In this document: positions 10,807 to 22,393 of the stretch, piece by piece
Layout: each line of letters opens with the position of its first letter
Numbering within the stretch: position 1 is the first letter of the stretch
Origin: Solenopsis invicta
Taxonomy: Eukaryota; Arthropoda; Insecta; Hymenoptera; Formicidae
Length of the DNA: 64,000 bases
NCBI RefSeq assembly: GCF_016802725.1
Contig: NC_052679.1
Span: 806,001-870,000 of the forward strand
Direction: 5' to 3'
Translations under genes and position numbers: made by a program
Notes under the pieces: model-generated
Told to the model about the DNA's origin: nothing
What the model saw: only the letters and a program-made list of their open reading frames with translations
Databases searched by the model: none

Positions 10807-12580
10807 CTGCAACAAAAAGAGGAGCCGAGCGGTCAAGAAATGTACAGTACATACGAACGGGGAAAAATGAGAGGCGAAAGATCTGAAATCGAGTTAACTT
10901 GATTTCATAAACCCGAAGCGGCAAGCGAACGTTGAGCACGATTCACTTAATCATTCTCGTAACTTCTCTGAATATTCTGTCATCGCACGGTGGAATTTTT
11001 ATTCCGTCTTCACGGAGACGTGTCGCGTGGAACGACGGAAATAGGATTAAATCACTCTTCAAGATCTATTACGGGATTCTCGAGTGTTCTTAGCCGTTTC
11101 CACCGTTTTACTGTCGCGCATTTAATACCCACCAGTTTCCTGGAGTCGTTACGCGTTCCTGATCGCATAAAATGTTAACGCCTTCTATTAGAATCCTCTT
11201 AGCCAAGTGTCACTTGTAAAGTTAAATTATACATTTCACTTATTGTTAGTCGCTAATCGGTCCTTCGGATGAACGCAAGATATTTTTATTTTCCGCGTGT
11301 TTCACTCCCAAATTGAAACTTTATTGAAACTCGTGAATTTAGACAATCGAAACGGGATACACGTTTTTTGCTCATTTCCATTGATTTCCTGTTTTCGTAC
11401 GGTCGACCGCGCTGTTAGTTGCTCCATGTCTCTTGTTACGAGCTTTTACCGTCCATTGAAACCAATTAACGCCCGTATTTACAGTTTCCTTCCGCGGAAT
11501 TTCCTCAACGCAATTAGACGTCGACGCCCGTTGTTCTCTTCTACATCGTATAGTCGCGAATTAAATGGAAGGTCGCTCACATTCTCCGGATATAAAATGC
11601 GAATGAAAGGAGATTCATCTTCGGATGAATTCTTCTTTGGATTAAGCGAATTTTTATTGTTTAAAACAATTCCTACTCCGTACACTCTTGTAATAAAATT
11701 AACAGAAATTTAAATTATTAAGCAATTAAATTATTCAGCATTAATATTTTACTCGACAATTACATAACGTAAATAAATGATGCGCATTATTCAGTTGTAA
11801 TTATGTCCGAATTATCTTCAATCAATATGCAACAAATGCACTTCAGCCAATGTAGTTTTATCAATTCCCGCTTTGTCGCGCCGATCACCCACGAGCTTTC
11901 AGTCGCTGATAAGCTCGACAAACTCGCTGGTAAGGTTCCTTTGGTCGATGATAACCGAGTGGTGGCTGGGAAGGGTAGTTTCAACCCCCTTACCAGCCGC
12001 TACCTTTGTTACCAACCGACCTAGATCTCGCGTTTCGCAGCCATCTCGTAGAGCCTTTCCCAAGCATCTCGTCCCCGTAGAGCGACAGTTACTTTAATTG
12101 CGAAGGAAAAGTTCTTTCCTTCCTGAAAGTTTATTAAAGCGCGCGGCACACGCTCGTCGGAGTATGAAAGTCGCAAGAATCGCCTGGCAATTGGCTAATG
12201 CCTCGCGAATGAAAGTCGAGTTTTCCGTCCGGCTTCCGCGACGAGTCGCGAAGGCTCGTAAAACTTTTACGTCCATGCCGTCGCATTAAGGTGAAATTGC
12301 ATCTTTCCATTTAAATTACGATCTCTCGCCGTCTTTCGTTCGTCAGTAACGACCCCAAAGAACCAACTATAGATTTCAATGGGTCTCTCGATCTTTTCGC
12401 CAATCGGGACAGGTCGGGTCTAGCACCTCAAACCTTTTCCCCTCGCTTTCTTGAAATTGGTCTTGATGCGTGGACGAAATTCCGTTCGTGAATAAACATG
12501 CATGTTCAAATATATCAAATATCGCAACGTTCTACTTTGGGGAAACAACGACGAGTACTCGAGGAAAAATTATGCAATTC
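10807..12580. other. Intron 1 stretch without recognised features
   Basis: Mixed-composition sequence. The short ORFs on both strands overlap and show no domain or splice context. Confidence 0.4.
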
Positions 12581-12589
12581 GGATAATGT

Positions 12590-13115
12590 TACATTATTTG
12601 TTTATGTAACATCAATATCGGTTTATCGAAAAACTAAATTTGTGCGGAAAATGCGGTCTACGCAAGTTGTTATATTCTCTCTTAATTGAAATTGAAAGAA
12701 CAGAAATGCTTTCAAAATCGAGAAATTACGCAATAATTATTACTTTATAATTGTCTAGTATGCCTTGAACCTTTCGCGCGCGCAAGGCTTTCTTTCTTCA
12801 TCGCATTAATATAATAACGTGATGTATTCTAATGTAGTAAGCCATCCTAATAAGTTTTAAAACCATCGTTATTTATCCTTTGTTACGTGCGAATAACAGA
12901 GTTACGAAATTAAACTTGTGCAGAAATTGCTATATAAACTGTTACGTTCTCTTTCTTGGTTAAAATTGCAGTAACACAAGTACTTTTAACATTGCGAAAA
13001 ATTACGCAATAATTATTGCCTCGTAATTTGTATGCTCTGAACCTTTCGCGTCTGCGAAGTTTCTTTTCTTCATCGCATTAATGTGATAATGCGATGTAAC
13101 CTAATGTAACAAGCT
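12590..13115. repeat. Diverged tandem duplication, unit about 272-276 bp
   Basis: ATTACGCAATAATTATT occurs at 12725 and 13001, GAACCTTTCGCG at about 12766 and 13040, and TCATCGCATTAAT at 12798 and 13070, all in the same order. Intervening sequence also aligns, with many substitutions. No coding potential was seen. Confidence 0.75.
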
Positions 13116-15203
13116 AGCGTAATACGCCATAAGCTCGTATCGGACTACGCATTGAAAATTCAGATTATCGATTATAGATTGAAGATTGTCCAATCATGAT
13201 GATTGCAATCATGCAATGCAATCGATATTAATCAATTTAATTTAACCTTTAAATTATAATGTTGGTCTCACAGACCACTATTGAAACTTGTCAATAATTT
13301 TCTTAAGATCCACAAGAAACGCTCTAAATTTATAATAGTTTTATATGTCATCTGTCTCCATCAAGCACTGCGGTCCGGTTATCATTTTTAAGATACGTGC
13401 AATATGAAACAGTTGAAAAATTCTAACAGTCCCACAGATCAGGGTTTACTGTTTGCATTACTTTTACCGCAGTAAGTACTAAGCATTTATGTATTTCTTC
13501 ATTTACATCTTATTTAAAACATTTAACTTTTATTTGCTATTATTTATTTATGCTGTTATATTATGAAGTGGGAAAATTTTTATTGTTTAACTTCTCTTAG
13601 AATTTTTTAAGATTTTTCAAGTGGGAGTAATAATATTTTCTTATTAATCCTTATATTAAAACATCTTTTTTCGTTTCTGTATTTACAAGTATTTAGAATA
13701 ATTAACACCTAAAAAAATTCTTATTTTTGAAAGAAGAAGGATACGTCACAAAAAAATTTTAATAGTTAATGTGGATAAGTATATTGCATTAATAAAACAC
13801 ATGTATTACATTTTTAACAATAATTCGAATATTGGACTAATATGAACATACATATTATGCACAAGAAATAAGAAGTACCGTTTTTTTAGTCGAAGCGGAT
13901 TTCGATGTTTAATAATATTTTTATGTCTATTATTAAATACATTTTTCAGTTCTACAAATTGAGTATAAAGTTTTTTTATACTTTGTTAAGATGCTTTTAG
14001 CATTGTTATTAAAATTGATACTCAATCTAATTTAAAATATTATTTTTTTCTAGCTTTAGTTTACGATTGCGTTTCAAGTCAGACAATTCGTATCGACTAC
14101 ACGCAATTTATAAAATTGAAAAATACACTTAACAATTGATACAAAATTATTATTGAACATCAGGATTTTCTTCGATCAAAAAATACTACTTTTTTTATTT
14201 TTTTAATGTTTTTTTTTACTTTTTACAAATGTCACGTGTTTATCATCACATAACTAGTAAGTCGCCAAGCCATTAGTTAATATTGCAATTGATTAGAAAA
14301 ATAGACTGAGTTCTAGTTCTAACTTGTAATTTTAATCTTTGCTTTCTTTGTTCGGATTAGTCAAATCCAATTTTCAATATGCAATTTCAATCTTCAATAC
14401 ATATGGGCTTCAAAAGCAGTTATCTATTGCTACATATAATGTCGTCAACCCAAGTAGATGTTTGTTTGACAAATACGTCGCTTGAAATCGCTTGAAATCG
14501 AAATAAGATGAGAGAAAGCAGCATCAAAGTGGCCGTCGTGCCTCAATTACCGAAAACCATTGCGGCTGATTTCGCGCATTCCATTTTTCTGGAAGACGGA
14601 TGTCGGTGGGCGTCGGTGTTCGTTAACGCACGCAGACGCTGCGAATGGAATTAATGTGTCAGTGACCCGATTTCGGGTCACGATTCGTTTACCAAACCCT
14701 ATCACATTGATTGGCCGATTCCCCCGCGTTTTCTTGCTCGCCCTCGTCCATCGGCACGTTGATACGAGGAAGGGACACAAGAGAGGTGACAGATCCATAA
14801 AATTCCGATTGGAAAAGATCCGCAGAAGTAAATCCTGGGACGTACATTTAGCACAGACGTCTCTTGCGTGCGGCACGAAGGTCGAGGAGCTCTCACGAAA
14901 TACGCCGATCTCTTTTTTCCCTCCGAAACATCTGTGTATCAGATTATTGATTTACGTGATGTAAAACGTGGATAGAATTCTCTTTCCTTTTTCTTTGCAT
15001 CTGATAAAAGCGCCAGCAACGCGTTACCGTCTGATATCTTTATTGGCACTTTGAGTGCGTGATAGAAACCACTTAGCGGTAATATCTGTATTACTCGGAG
15101 CATTGAAGAAATCAAAGTATTAAAACTTCGCAAATGATATGTGATTAATTCATTTGATTACACAAATGCTAATATCAACTATCAATGATAATGTTTCCAC
15201 ATT
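13116..15203. other. AT-rich intron sequence with a GC island at 14.5-14.9 kb
   Basis: No gene was recognised. At about 13242 TTAA precedes CTTTAAATTATAATG and GGTCTCACAGACC, which is faintly like a piggyBac-type terminus. No opposite end was found. ORFs overlapping on both strands at 14.55-14.96 kb look like chance ORFs. Confidence 0.35.
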
Positions 15204-15271
15204 GTCGTGACCAGAATACGAACCTAGGTTACTACGACTACAACGTAGAATCCTAACTACTAGATCACGAC
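15204..15271 (-). pseudogene. tRNA-like pseudogene or SINE head, anticodon-loop GTA
   Basis: On the minus strand, GTCGTGA and TCACGAC form a perfect 7-bp acceptor-like stem. An A-box-like TCTAGTAGTTAGGATTC follows. A perfect 5-bp stem CTACG/CGTAG closes a 7-base loop TTGTAGT (anticodon position GTA, Tyr-like). The B-box-like segment is GGTTCGTATTC. The whole is 68 nt. The acceptor and D-arm pairings compete for the same bases, as if a few nucleotides are missing, and T-loop position 58 is T rather than A. A decayed tRNA or tRNA-derived SINE is more likely than a working tRNA. Confidence 0.6.
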
Positions 15272-15938
15272 TGATAAACAATTATATAATTTTTCAATAA
15301 AATTAAAAAAATTTTAATACTTTATTTACATTAAGAATACATTGTATATAGATATTTCTATAAATATGTTAATATTTATGCTTGAAATAAACTATGTACA
15401 TATAACACTACATGATCATGTAAGTAAAATTTTATTGCAATTTGGAGCTTAATTGTTTTGCAAAGAAACAAATAAATGAATTTTTTTTATAAAATACAGT
15501 TTTTGACAATATAAGAAAATTTTATACATAAAGAAAATTCTATCATACATAAGATTTTTGTTATTTTTCAATGCATTTCCATTAGAGCACATTTCGACTT
15601 TTTATTGAAATAATTTTTGATCCAGATAGAAAATCGCTGCCTAATTTTTTATATTACTCTGAAATGCAATATAGAAAAATCTGTAAATTTTGCATAGCTT
15701 TTTCATTATTTTGAAAATAAGTGTAATATATTCTTTTAATCACGTTCGAACTGATATCGATGAACAAATATTTTTATGCAATTAATGTCATTTCGTTCAT
15801 AACATCACGTTCAAATTTTGCGTTAAAATTCTCACAATTGGTAGATACCGCGCACTATATGCTGCATCATTGTCACGTCTGAAGTTAATATTTGGCATCT
15901 ATCCCTGCGTATGAGCGAGTGCATCTGAACACGCGCGC

Positions 15939-15942
<4 letters not shown>

Positions 15943-15980
<38 letters not shown>
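15943..15980. repeat. (GT)n microsatellite
   Basis: An uninterrupted GT run of about 38 bases. Confidence 0.95.
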
Positions 15981-15981
<1 letters not shown>

Positions 15982-18900
15982 GACAAATACAGGAATAGTA
16001 AAGAAAAATGTCGCAATGTCTAGCCGGGGCGACGTTGTCGCCTGGCATCCCGCGGCGACATTTTACAAATCGCGTCCTCCCGGCATGTTTAATTTATCGA
16101 AATCCTGAGGGAGAAGCCAGCTGTAGCGTCCATTTGTCAACATCCCCGCGGCGGCGTAACTGCGCTGCGACGGGATGTCGCGTACCTGAACGGCTACTTT
16201 AACTCCATAAAAGCGACTGTTTTCGCGCAGATCGTTAAACGCATCGTTTATCATGCCGAGCACGCTACGGTACACGCATGGCTCGAATGACTCGCGGCCG
16301 ATCGGGATGGGCGAATTTCAAAAATAGGGTGGCCCGCTATATTGGTATCTTCACCCGTGTCACATCGCCGAGCGTTATGTACGGAATATCAATGTTCTGC
16401 GACCGAAGTCATATATAAGCGCGAAAAAATATTTTCTCAGATAAACGACAGCAGCATAACACGTATCCAGATGTTATTCCCGGATAAAGGCCAAGGTTGG
16501 GCTGCACCTACATCGAACGAATCAAAATCTACATAATGTCAACCGCCCAGTTTGCGACCGGACAGTCTAATTTTCAAGATTTTTTCCGGTGTTCGGTTAC
16601 AAGGGTAATCAGTTACAAGGATGATCAGCTATTACTAATTTTTAGAAGCTATTACTAATTTTTAAAATATATTAAATTTTTATTTTTAAAATTTAATAAT
16701 AAATTATAAGATATGTATGTGTTTTCTGACATGTGTTCTGAAATGTGTGATCATGTGTTCCTGATTTATAACTTTCTTCCCTGGATAAATATTTAAGATT
16801 TTAGGAGATGCCTTTGACTGGATTTTTGTAAAATATGAAATATGAAGATGTAAAGAATGCGTTTATTTTCTATTTGTATTAATAATATTTTTGACGTTGC
16901 ATCGAATTATCTTCATATATGTATGTTCATATAAGGAGTTTCATATATGTGTAAGGAATGGATCACGAGGTCCATACTTTGGAAATTCTTTGGAAATCTA
17001 CAGTATAACAGGAAAAATCCCTGCCAAATAATGATTGAATTATAAGTTTTTTGACAATCCACCCCGTATGATAATCGGTCTTGTTCTACCCTATTTTAAT
17101 ATTAAAAAATCCAAAAATAAATGATAAACAATATATGCTGTAAAGAATTATTTATAACATTTATAAAAAGTAATATTTAATCTAAAAAAGCGCAGTAAAA
17201 GTTAAACGTTAAATTCAGCGGAGCGTTTCTCTCCTAGTATTCGCGATACGTCTCATCGTACTCACCGCGCCTCCGCGCCGTGTTCACACCACCTGTTGAA
17301 AAACGCACGTAATACGAAGTTCCCATTACTTCTGTAGACACCCGACGCGCTCTATACCTTACTCGTATCTCCGTCGAGTGCAGCCGCTGCATTCATTCTC
17401 GAGTTAATAAACTGCTCTACGTGGATATTCCCGCGAACAATAGTTATTAGACGCCTCGGGATCTTCGCTAATCTTGTCTTGGAATTAAATTTTGCTACGG
17501 TACAATAGAACGTTGTGATAACTATGATCTGTTGCAGACAGAATCGAACTGACAGATAGATTTGTTAAACGTTAGAAAAATCTGTAGAATCTGTAGTTTT
17601 AATTTATAAAATTTATATCAGTATAATAATTCGGATAGATATAGGAAGACCTGTTGAAACGAAAAAGTTTGACGTCGAAACGAGGGAACAGTAACCCAGG
17701 AAATTCATAACGACTAGAAATTGTAACGGGAGAAACGAGGGTGAATGCTGCAATATTGCATCCCCGGTAATAAACCGTTCCGCGGTAATATCGTAGCCCG
17801 AAGGATAACGAAAAAAGGGCCCTCGGGACATCACCGATATGTTCACGCCGAGATTCCTCGAGATTTGCGGTCGTCTCTTTAATCGCCGCTTATACCAGAC
17901 GACGCGACAGCGATGTGGACAAAGCTAACGGATTAAAGGGGGCACGTCTGTCCGAGATTTATTTTTTCTTTTTGCAGTGCAGATAAATTGCGTACGTATC
18001 TCGCGCAACGTGAAGTTTTGCTCAAAAACGATTTGCACAAGTTATATAATCAGATGTTATTTTTTTAGTAGAATCAAATTTTATTACAAAGACATTTTTG
18101 GAGAATGATTATCTCCTCAGTTTTATTTTTAACTCGATTGACAAATGTCTTCAGGCTCTTTTTAACGAACTTTAAAACAATCGAAGAAAAGCGAAACAGA
18201 AGACAATAAAGATAAAGTTGGTTCACAATTCTATATATTACCTTCTGTCTCAGATAAATTACAAAATATTACTAAAGATCTAAACCATCATTTTTCAGTC
18301 TTAACAAACTCGAGAGAATTATCAAAGCTCAGAAAGATGTTCCTTTATATAATTCTACACCAGAAAACATCATTCTAGTGCTAGGAAAAGCAATTACTCA
18401 AAATTACAATTTTAGTTTTCTTTTTTTAAGTAATGGTTATTTTTATAAAAAACATTTTCTTGATAATAAAATCTTGATATACATTTATTATTTACTCGAA
18501 ACAAGTAATATTTACTTAAAATGAATCTTCTGTATGAACACAGAAAAATATATAGTGTAAATTATTTGAATTAAGTATAAACATTATTTATTTCACACAC
18601 AAATATTTCATAAGTTCATACATTTGCAAATCTATCATTTTTAACCATATCAAGCATTAAATTTATTTCATATATTCTGAATCCAGTAATACTTTAACCA
18701 AAAGTTTTAAGATTTATTAAAAAATTTTGATAAAACAAAAATTTGATTTGTGTATTATTTTAACTTTTCTTCAATAAAATGTTGTAATATTCTTCAAAAG
18801 AGTATAAATTCTTTCTTTGACTATATAATAATAAAACTTGTAAGTTTTTCTAAAATTTGGGATAATTTTAAGATGATTATCAAAAGAATATTTATCTTTA

Positions 18901-19234
18901 AAGATAACTGTTACCAAAAGTAGGATTGATATTTTTCTGCATTTAGAAAAATATCTGTATAAGATTTCATGTAAAGATTCGATCCAAACCAAGGCGTTTA
19001 GAAATTTCGATTCGTCGATCTCGAAAAAATTGCGAGCGGAGACGCGTGAAAAGACGGGCGTCAATATACGATATATTTCGCGCGTACCAGACATAAAGTA
19101 CCTATGTGTACGTCGCGTGTAACACGTGGAAAGATTTAATTCGTGTGTCCGCGGCACATCTCCGGGGAAATAACGTCGAGTATTGCCGCGCATATCGCTC
19201 GATATTCCGGACATCCAAAGGAATCGTCCTTAGA
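15981..19234. other. Intron 1 stretch without recognised genes
   Basis: Small tandem duplications are visible at 16590-16625 (GTTACAAGGRTRATCA twice) and 16627-16665 (AGCTATTACTAATTTTTA twice). The CpG-rich block at about 17.2-17.45 kb carries TGTTG...GGTACA boundaries and AATAAACT, vaguely like a solo LTR, but no target duplication or second LTR was found. Confidence 0.35.
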
Positions 19235-19237
19235 TAG

Positions 19238-19256
19238 GCGCGCGCGCGCGCGCGCG
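19238..19256. repeat. (CG)n alternating tract
   Basis: A pure CpG alternation of about 19 bases. It is a candidate Z-DNA-forming and methylation-prone tract. Confidence 0.9.
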
Positions 19257-19907
19257 AGGGAGTTATACAATAACTCTTTTCTTTTCCGTCGCGCTCATCT
19301 GCAGAAAAATGACATTTCTGCTATGCAACTACTCCGACGTTCACATCCGTTCGATTAAGATGTATATATGTACGAGACAATCGAAGAGACAATAGAAAGC
19401 TTACGGAGATCGATTCTCCCATTAGGCTCCCGCTGGTTAAAATAACACGCGTAGGATTGCAAGAAAGTAATTTTCTTTCTATCCTTTCGATGTCGTGCAC
19501 GAAAGTACATAACCGATTTGCCCCCTGACGATGAGAGAGAAAAGATCGTCGTTAACGAGTCGGTGCATTCGCGCGTCCGTCCGCGAGCGACCGCTCCATA
19601 GGATTTGAGCCACGCTCACCAGTCGGCGGCTCTGGAGAGAAGTTTTAACTAGTCATTCGACATAACGAGGGGTTATCTAAGAAGAGACGAGCCGCTCGCT
19701 CGGTTCGTTCGGTGCTCGGGAATTAACGACCGTCCTCTCCGTGCGTTTGCATACAAAGTGCATTCTCCGCGCCGCCGGCCCTCGTTATCCTTTTTACTGC
19801 GCGACGCCCCCGGGGAGCTCTCCGCGAATGCGAGGCCTTCCGTCGGGAATAGACTTCAGTGTGCGAAAGGAATTAAATCGTTATCCATATCCGGGATTCC
19901 GGGACGC

Positions 19908-19934
19908 CGTCGCCGCCGCCGCCGCCGTCGACGC

Positions 19935-19976
<42 letters not shown>
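19908..19976. repeat. (GCC)n/(GAC)n trinucleotide repeat
   Basis: A GCC run passes into about 13 GAC units. In one plus-strand frame (19741-20232) it would encode poly-Ala then poly-Asp. That frame has no recognised domain and its start is unclear, so no gene is called. Confidence 0.9.
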
Positions 19977-21290
19977 TTGCCACGCTTACAACGCTCAATT
20001 TACTCCGTTACTGGCGGTGCACGCAGGTCTACAAACTTCGCTCCGAGGTGGGATTCATTTTATTGCGCCTCGTATAGAGGCAAAGTTTGATGAAATATTG
20101 TGTAGCGTCGTTTGTCCCTTATTACTCATGAGATGGGACACGACGCGAATAATGGTGCCGCTGGACGGCATGACGCTAAGCTTACACCTGATGATGGATT
20201 TAACTTTGTGCAAACACTATCTTTATTTTTAAAATTTTTATCGGTAAATAAAAATTCGTGGAGTTTAGAATTTATTTAGATTTCTTTTAGATAGATTTAA
20301 ATTATTATTAAATTTAGATTCCTTTCGTAGTATACATCGTAAGAATATTACACATATATACACATCTTGATTGATTTAATCGATTATTGAAAAAAATTAT
20401 TATTGATTAAAAAAAATAATATAATAAATTGTTAATCATTGATTTTTAATTCATATTTTAAAAACAATATTTATAATTTTTACGGACATTTACAAACTTG
20501 GATGAATGTGCATGTCATATCAAAGATATTCAATTTAATATTAATCAATATAAATAATTTTAATTATTATATTAACACTATTTAGGTGTTATTAATGCTA
20601 CAAATTAGTAACTAAAATTAACAAAATTAATTATAAATTATTAGTGTTTTAATCAGCAGTATTAATTATTTTCAACCATTCGATTGAATTAATTACAATT
20701 ACATAGAACAATTTATTTTAATCGATTTATTTTATTAATTAAAAATTTAATTGATAAATATTTAAGATTTATAATATTTCTAAACAACTAGAAAATTTTA
20801 TTCATTTATTATACTTAGAAGTTTAAAGTTTTAATATCAGTTATTAATTGATTAATTGATTTTACCCATCATAGGTTTATAAGCTTTTCTAATAATTTTT
20901 TATAATAAGCCAATTTTCTGACGAAAATCTGTTACCATCTATAAATATTTAATGTTAATTGTTCATTGGATGCGAACAGTCGCTTACGCATTTATTCTCA
21001 TTAATAAGACATTAACAACGTAAAGTACGGTAGTGCTCCACGTATCGTGACGATTACTGCCGCCTCCGTATCGCACTTAGGGAGAATACTCCTGAGTTAG
21101 ATATCTCCAAAAATAAATATACATATTCCTTTTGGTAACAGCAGATTAGTTCTATTTTTAATGTTAAGAAATTAATTTCTAGAATTATCCGGCAAACAAC
21201 CACGTGTGAGTTAATTGGCTAGCCATCAGTGAATCGTGTTTACCCACTTCTGCTCTCCTCTAAGTCATAATTTCATAAAGTTACACGGCG
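19977..21290. other. GC island edge followed by AT-rich sequence, no gene seen
   Basis: 20.2-20.95 kb is very AT-rich with many ATTAAT words and no long ORF. 21.0-21.29 kb is moderately GC-rich and unrecognised. Confidence 0.4.
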
Positions 21291-21302
21291 TCGACGGTAA
21301 AC

Positions 21303-21371
21303 CGAGGTCGTCTTTATTAAAATAAATCGACCTCGCTGAAGATGTGCCCACGCTACGAAGGCGTGACGAAA
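21303..21371 (+). other. Hairpin followed by a hammerhead-ribozyme-like core
   Basis: A perfect 8-bp stem CGAGGTCG (21303-21310)/CGACCTCG (21328-21335) is followed at once by CTGAAGA (21336-21342). Then come a second stem CACGC/GCGTG (21349-21353/21361-21365) and GAAA (21368-21371). The order stem I, CUGANGA, stem II, GAAA matches a hammerhead. Stem II is not flush with the core, and the expected UH cleavage site before stem I reads AC. A decayed ribozyme or retroelement tail is inference. Confidence 0.25.
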
Positions 21372-22321
21372 ATATCGATCGGAATGATCAGTAGCGGGAA
21401 TTCATAGCCCGTAGTGGAGTCACATCTTCTCTCCACGATCGATCGTAAACATACGTAACTCAAGTTACGAGTCGTTTTAGTAGTTTGCTATCTTCGGCGA
21501 GAGTTTCAGCGCTCTTTGTTCACGTGTGTAAGTGTCGCGCACCGAAGGTGGAAGACCGAAACTCATTGACACAGTTTCCACAATTTCGGCATTAAACATT
21601 TTAAATAACTATTATAATTATAATAATTAATTTGTACTAATATGATAAAGAGAATCTTTCTTACATTTTCATAGCATTCTTCCTGGAAAAAGATTTTATC
21701 TTTTATTTATTGTAATACATTTTTTATTTTAATAAATGTATAAATACACAAATATCTAAGAGAACGCAGTAGCAACTTGCTTCTTGTGTCAACGATGTTT
21801 TGGTCTTCTCTATGTCGCAATTTTCGATTAACTGGAATCGTTGTCGTGGCGAAACAGCAACGTGGAAGAAAACGGGAGTTTCGTGGAGCAAAAAAGATCC
21901 AGCGTAAGATATGATATGACAGCCGCGATTGAGCGCCTCGCTATGTCGGGCGTCAGAAAAGTTGGGCGAATGTCGGGACGGCACGACGAAACTTTCCCGG
22001 AAGATTAACCGTTGTCCTAAATCGCGCCGGGCAATCGGACACCAACGCGTCCACCCGCGTATATATCCACCGTGAAATCCGGCCCTCGTTATATCAAAAA
22101 ATTAAACGACGTCAAGACGGATGCATCCGTCGGCGAAGACGGATCTCGCTTCACGACATATTAATTGAAAAGATGATGATTACAAAATTGTCACGGCTTA
22201 ATTACATTACAACTCAAAAACATTCAGCTCTCTAAATGTCTTTTCATATATAATATATCATTACGATTTTTCATTATTTACAAGTATTTGATTAATTTTT
22301 GAAAACTTTTTGTTTTGCGTT

Positions 22322-22393
22322 CCCAGTAAAAAAATTTTCATATATAATTATATATAACTGTATATAATTATTTATAAAAAATTTTTTAGCAGG
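22322..22393. mobile_element. Short palindromic MITE, AAAAATTTT family
   Basis: CCCAGTAAAAAAATTTTCAT at the left faces ATAAAAAATTTTTTAGCAGG at the right, with TATATAATTATATA words inside. It belongs to the same family as the copy at 34140-34264. Confidence 0.6.

Noticed and set aside
13242..13480. piggyBac-like terminus (TTAA, GGTCTCACAGACC)
   Set aside because: Only one possible end and no transposase; too weak to annotate as an element.
14547..14964. Overlapping ORFs on both strands (134 and 109 codons)
   Set aside because: Chance ORFs in a GC island; no similarity recognised.
16063..16275. Minus-strand ORF with a natural-looking composition (GMINDAFNDLRENSRFYGVK)
   Set aside because: Short, unsupported by splice sites, and the opposite strand is equally open.
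17285..17510. Possible solo LTR (TGTTG...GGTACA with a TATA-like word and AATAAA)
   Set aside because: No target-site duplication, second LTR or internal retroelement sequence found.
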